50,869 bases of DNA, taken from assembly GCF_000003605.2 (NCBI RefSeq), contig NW_003122410.1, positions 40,146 to 91,014 of the forward strand. The letters are read 5' to 3'. Source of the DNA: Saccoglossus kowalevskii (lineage: Eukaryota > Hemichordata > Enteropneusta > Harrimaniidae). The notes beneath the pieces were generated by a model. The model saw only the letters and a list, made by a program, of their open reading frames with translations, did no database searches and was not told where the DNA came from. Shown here piece by piece: positions 50,129 to 50,869 of this stretch. The position numbers and the translations under genes were made by a program. The first letter of the stretch is position 1. Each line of letters opens with the position of its first letter.

Positions 50129-50850
50129 TAGCTTCGCTGTTGACTTTGTCGAGCGGAGCTTATCATATGAGTGATTGTCCGTCGTCGTCGTCCGTATCAA
50201 TGTTTTACTTTTTCGACTTCTTCTTGAAAACTACAAGCCTGAATGCTTTGATACTTGTTGTATATGTACCTTGGGTAGACCTCTCTCAGATTTGTTCATT
50301 TTGTAATGATATCTTTAATTCTGGTGAATATTTTTGTTATTTTTGGTAAAAAGTGATATTTTCGACTTCTTGTTGAAAACCGCAAGTCCAATTGCTTTGA
50401 TATTACATATATAGGTACTACATGTGGACCTCTCTCAGATTTGTTCATTTCATGATGATATCTTCAATTCTCTAATTTTGGTGAATATTTTTGTAATTTT
50501 TGGTAAAAAGTGATATTTTCGACTTCTTGTTGAAAACCGCAAGTCCAATTGCTTTGATATATTATACATATAGGTACTACATGTGGACCTCTCTCAGATT
50601 TGTTCATTTCATGATGATATCTTCAATTCTCTAATTTTAGTGAATATTTTTGTAATTTTTGGTAAAAAGTGATATTTTCGACTTCTTGTTGAAAACCGCA
50701 AGTCCAATTGCTTTGATATATTATACATATAGGTACTACATGTGGACCTCTCTCAGAATTGTTCATTTTCGAATGATATCTTCTGTTCTTCAATTGCCAT
50801 GTGCATTGCTAACAGCGGAGCTATCTCAGCCGACAGGCTGCTTGTTTAGC
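50129..50850. mobile_element. two-hairpin non-autonomous element, copy B
   Basis: Same family as 42701-43291 and same orientation. The 5' hairpin is at 50130-50160, three to four internal units of about 160 bp follow (landmark TTGTTCATTT near 50291, 50437, 50599 and 50757), and the 3' hairpin CAGCCGACAGGCTG is at 50827-50840 before CTTGTTTA. The internal units here are closer to one another than in copy A, so this array expanded more recently. It lies in the intron after the last MBTD1-like exon in the window. Confidence 0.7.
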
Positions 50851-50869
50851 TTTGAAATGAGTTCAAAGC

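Noticed and set aside
1-50869. tRNA, rRNA, riboswitch or operon features
   Set aside because: No cloverleaf, rRNA-like segment or prokaryotic gene organisation was recognised on reading.

Overview
This window is animal (metazoan) nuclear DNA. It is AT-rich, has large introns, GT-AG junctions that join in frame, triplet and tetranucleotide microsatellites, several classes of transposon and long non-coding stretches. Three conserved animal genes and one unusual multidomain gene can be rebuilt exon by exon. The repeat style and gene content suggest a marine invertebrate. A deuterostome such as a hemichordate is my favoured guess, but no marker in the window settles the taxon. Nothing supports a prokaryotic reading, and most long open frames are chance frames or lie in repeats.

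Layout, left to right. (1) 1-4.2 kb: intergenic DNA with an (ATT)n run, hairpins and a MITE-like element. (2) 4259-12146, + strand: a five-exon gene for a 1432-residue protein. It joins a metzincin-like zinc protease domain to a complete arthropod-type hemocyanin/prophenoloxidase region in which all six copper-ligand histidines are present. One 3582-bp exon carries most of it. (3) 13055-16800, - strand: an inosine/uridine-type nucleoside hydrolase, converging on gene 2, with one short internal exon not located. (4) 17-29 kb: a repeat-rich zone with a decayed LINE, a second LINE 3' fragment, a duplicated anonymous element, a decayed DIRS-like tyrosine-recombinase retrotransposon (23377-27535) with near-perfect terminal inverted repeats, and a short MITE. 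(5) 29646-39361, - strand: WBP4/FBP21, a spliceosome-associated zinc-finger and WW protein, with an intact predicted reading frame over eight exons. (6) 40067 to the right edge, + strand: the 5' part of an MBTD1/L3MBTL2-like gene (acidic N-terminus, FCS zinc finger, start of the first MBT repeat). Genes 5 and 6 are divergent and share a roughly 0.7-kb promoter region.

Most noteworthy. First, the protease-hemocyanin fusion puts an apparent protease and a type-3 copper oxidase/oxygen carrier on one chain. Second, both divergent genes carry an intronic tandem array whose unit was copied from the end of the gene's own upstream exon together with its 5' splice site. The WBP4 array has a very regular 65-bp period and keeps the donor in seven of eight units. 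The MBTD1-like array has a period of about 77 bp and most of its donors are destroyed. I know of no named feature class for such exon-donor minisatellites.

Limits: exon models come from reading splice consensus, phase and family resemblance by eye. No alignments, transcripts or database searches were available.
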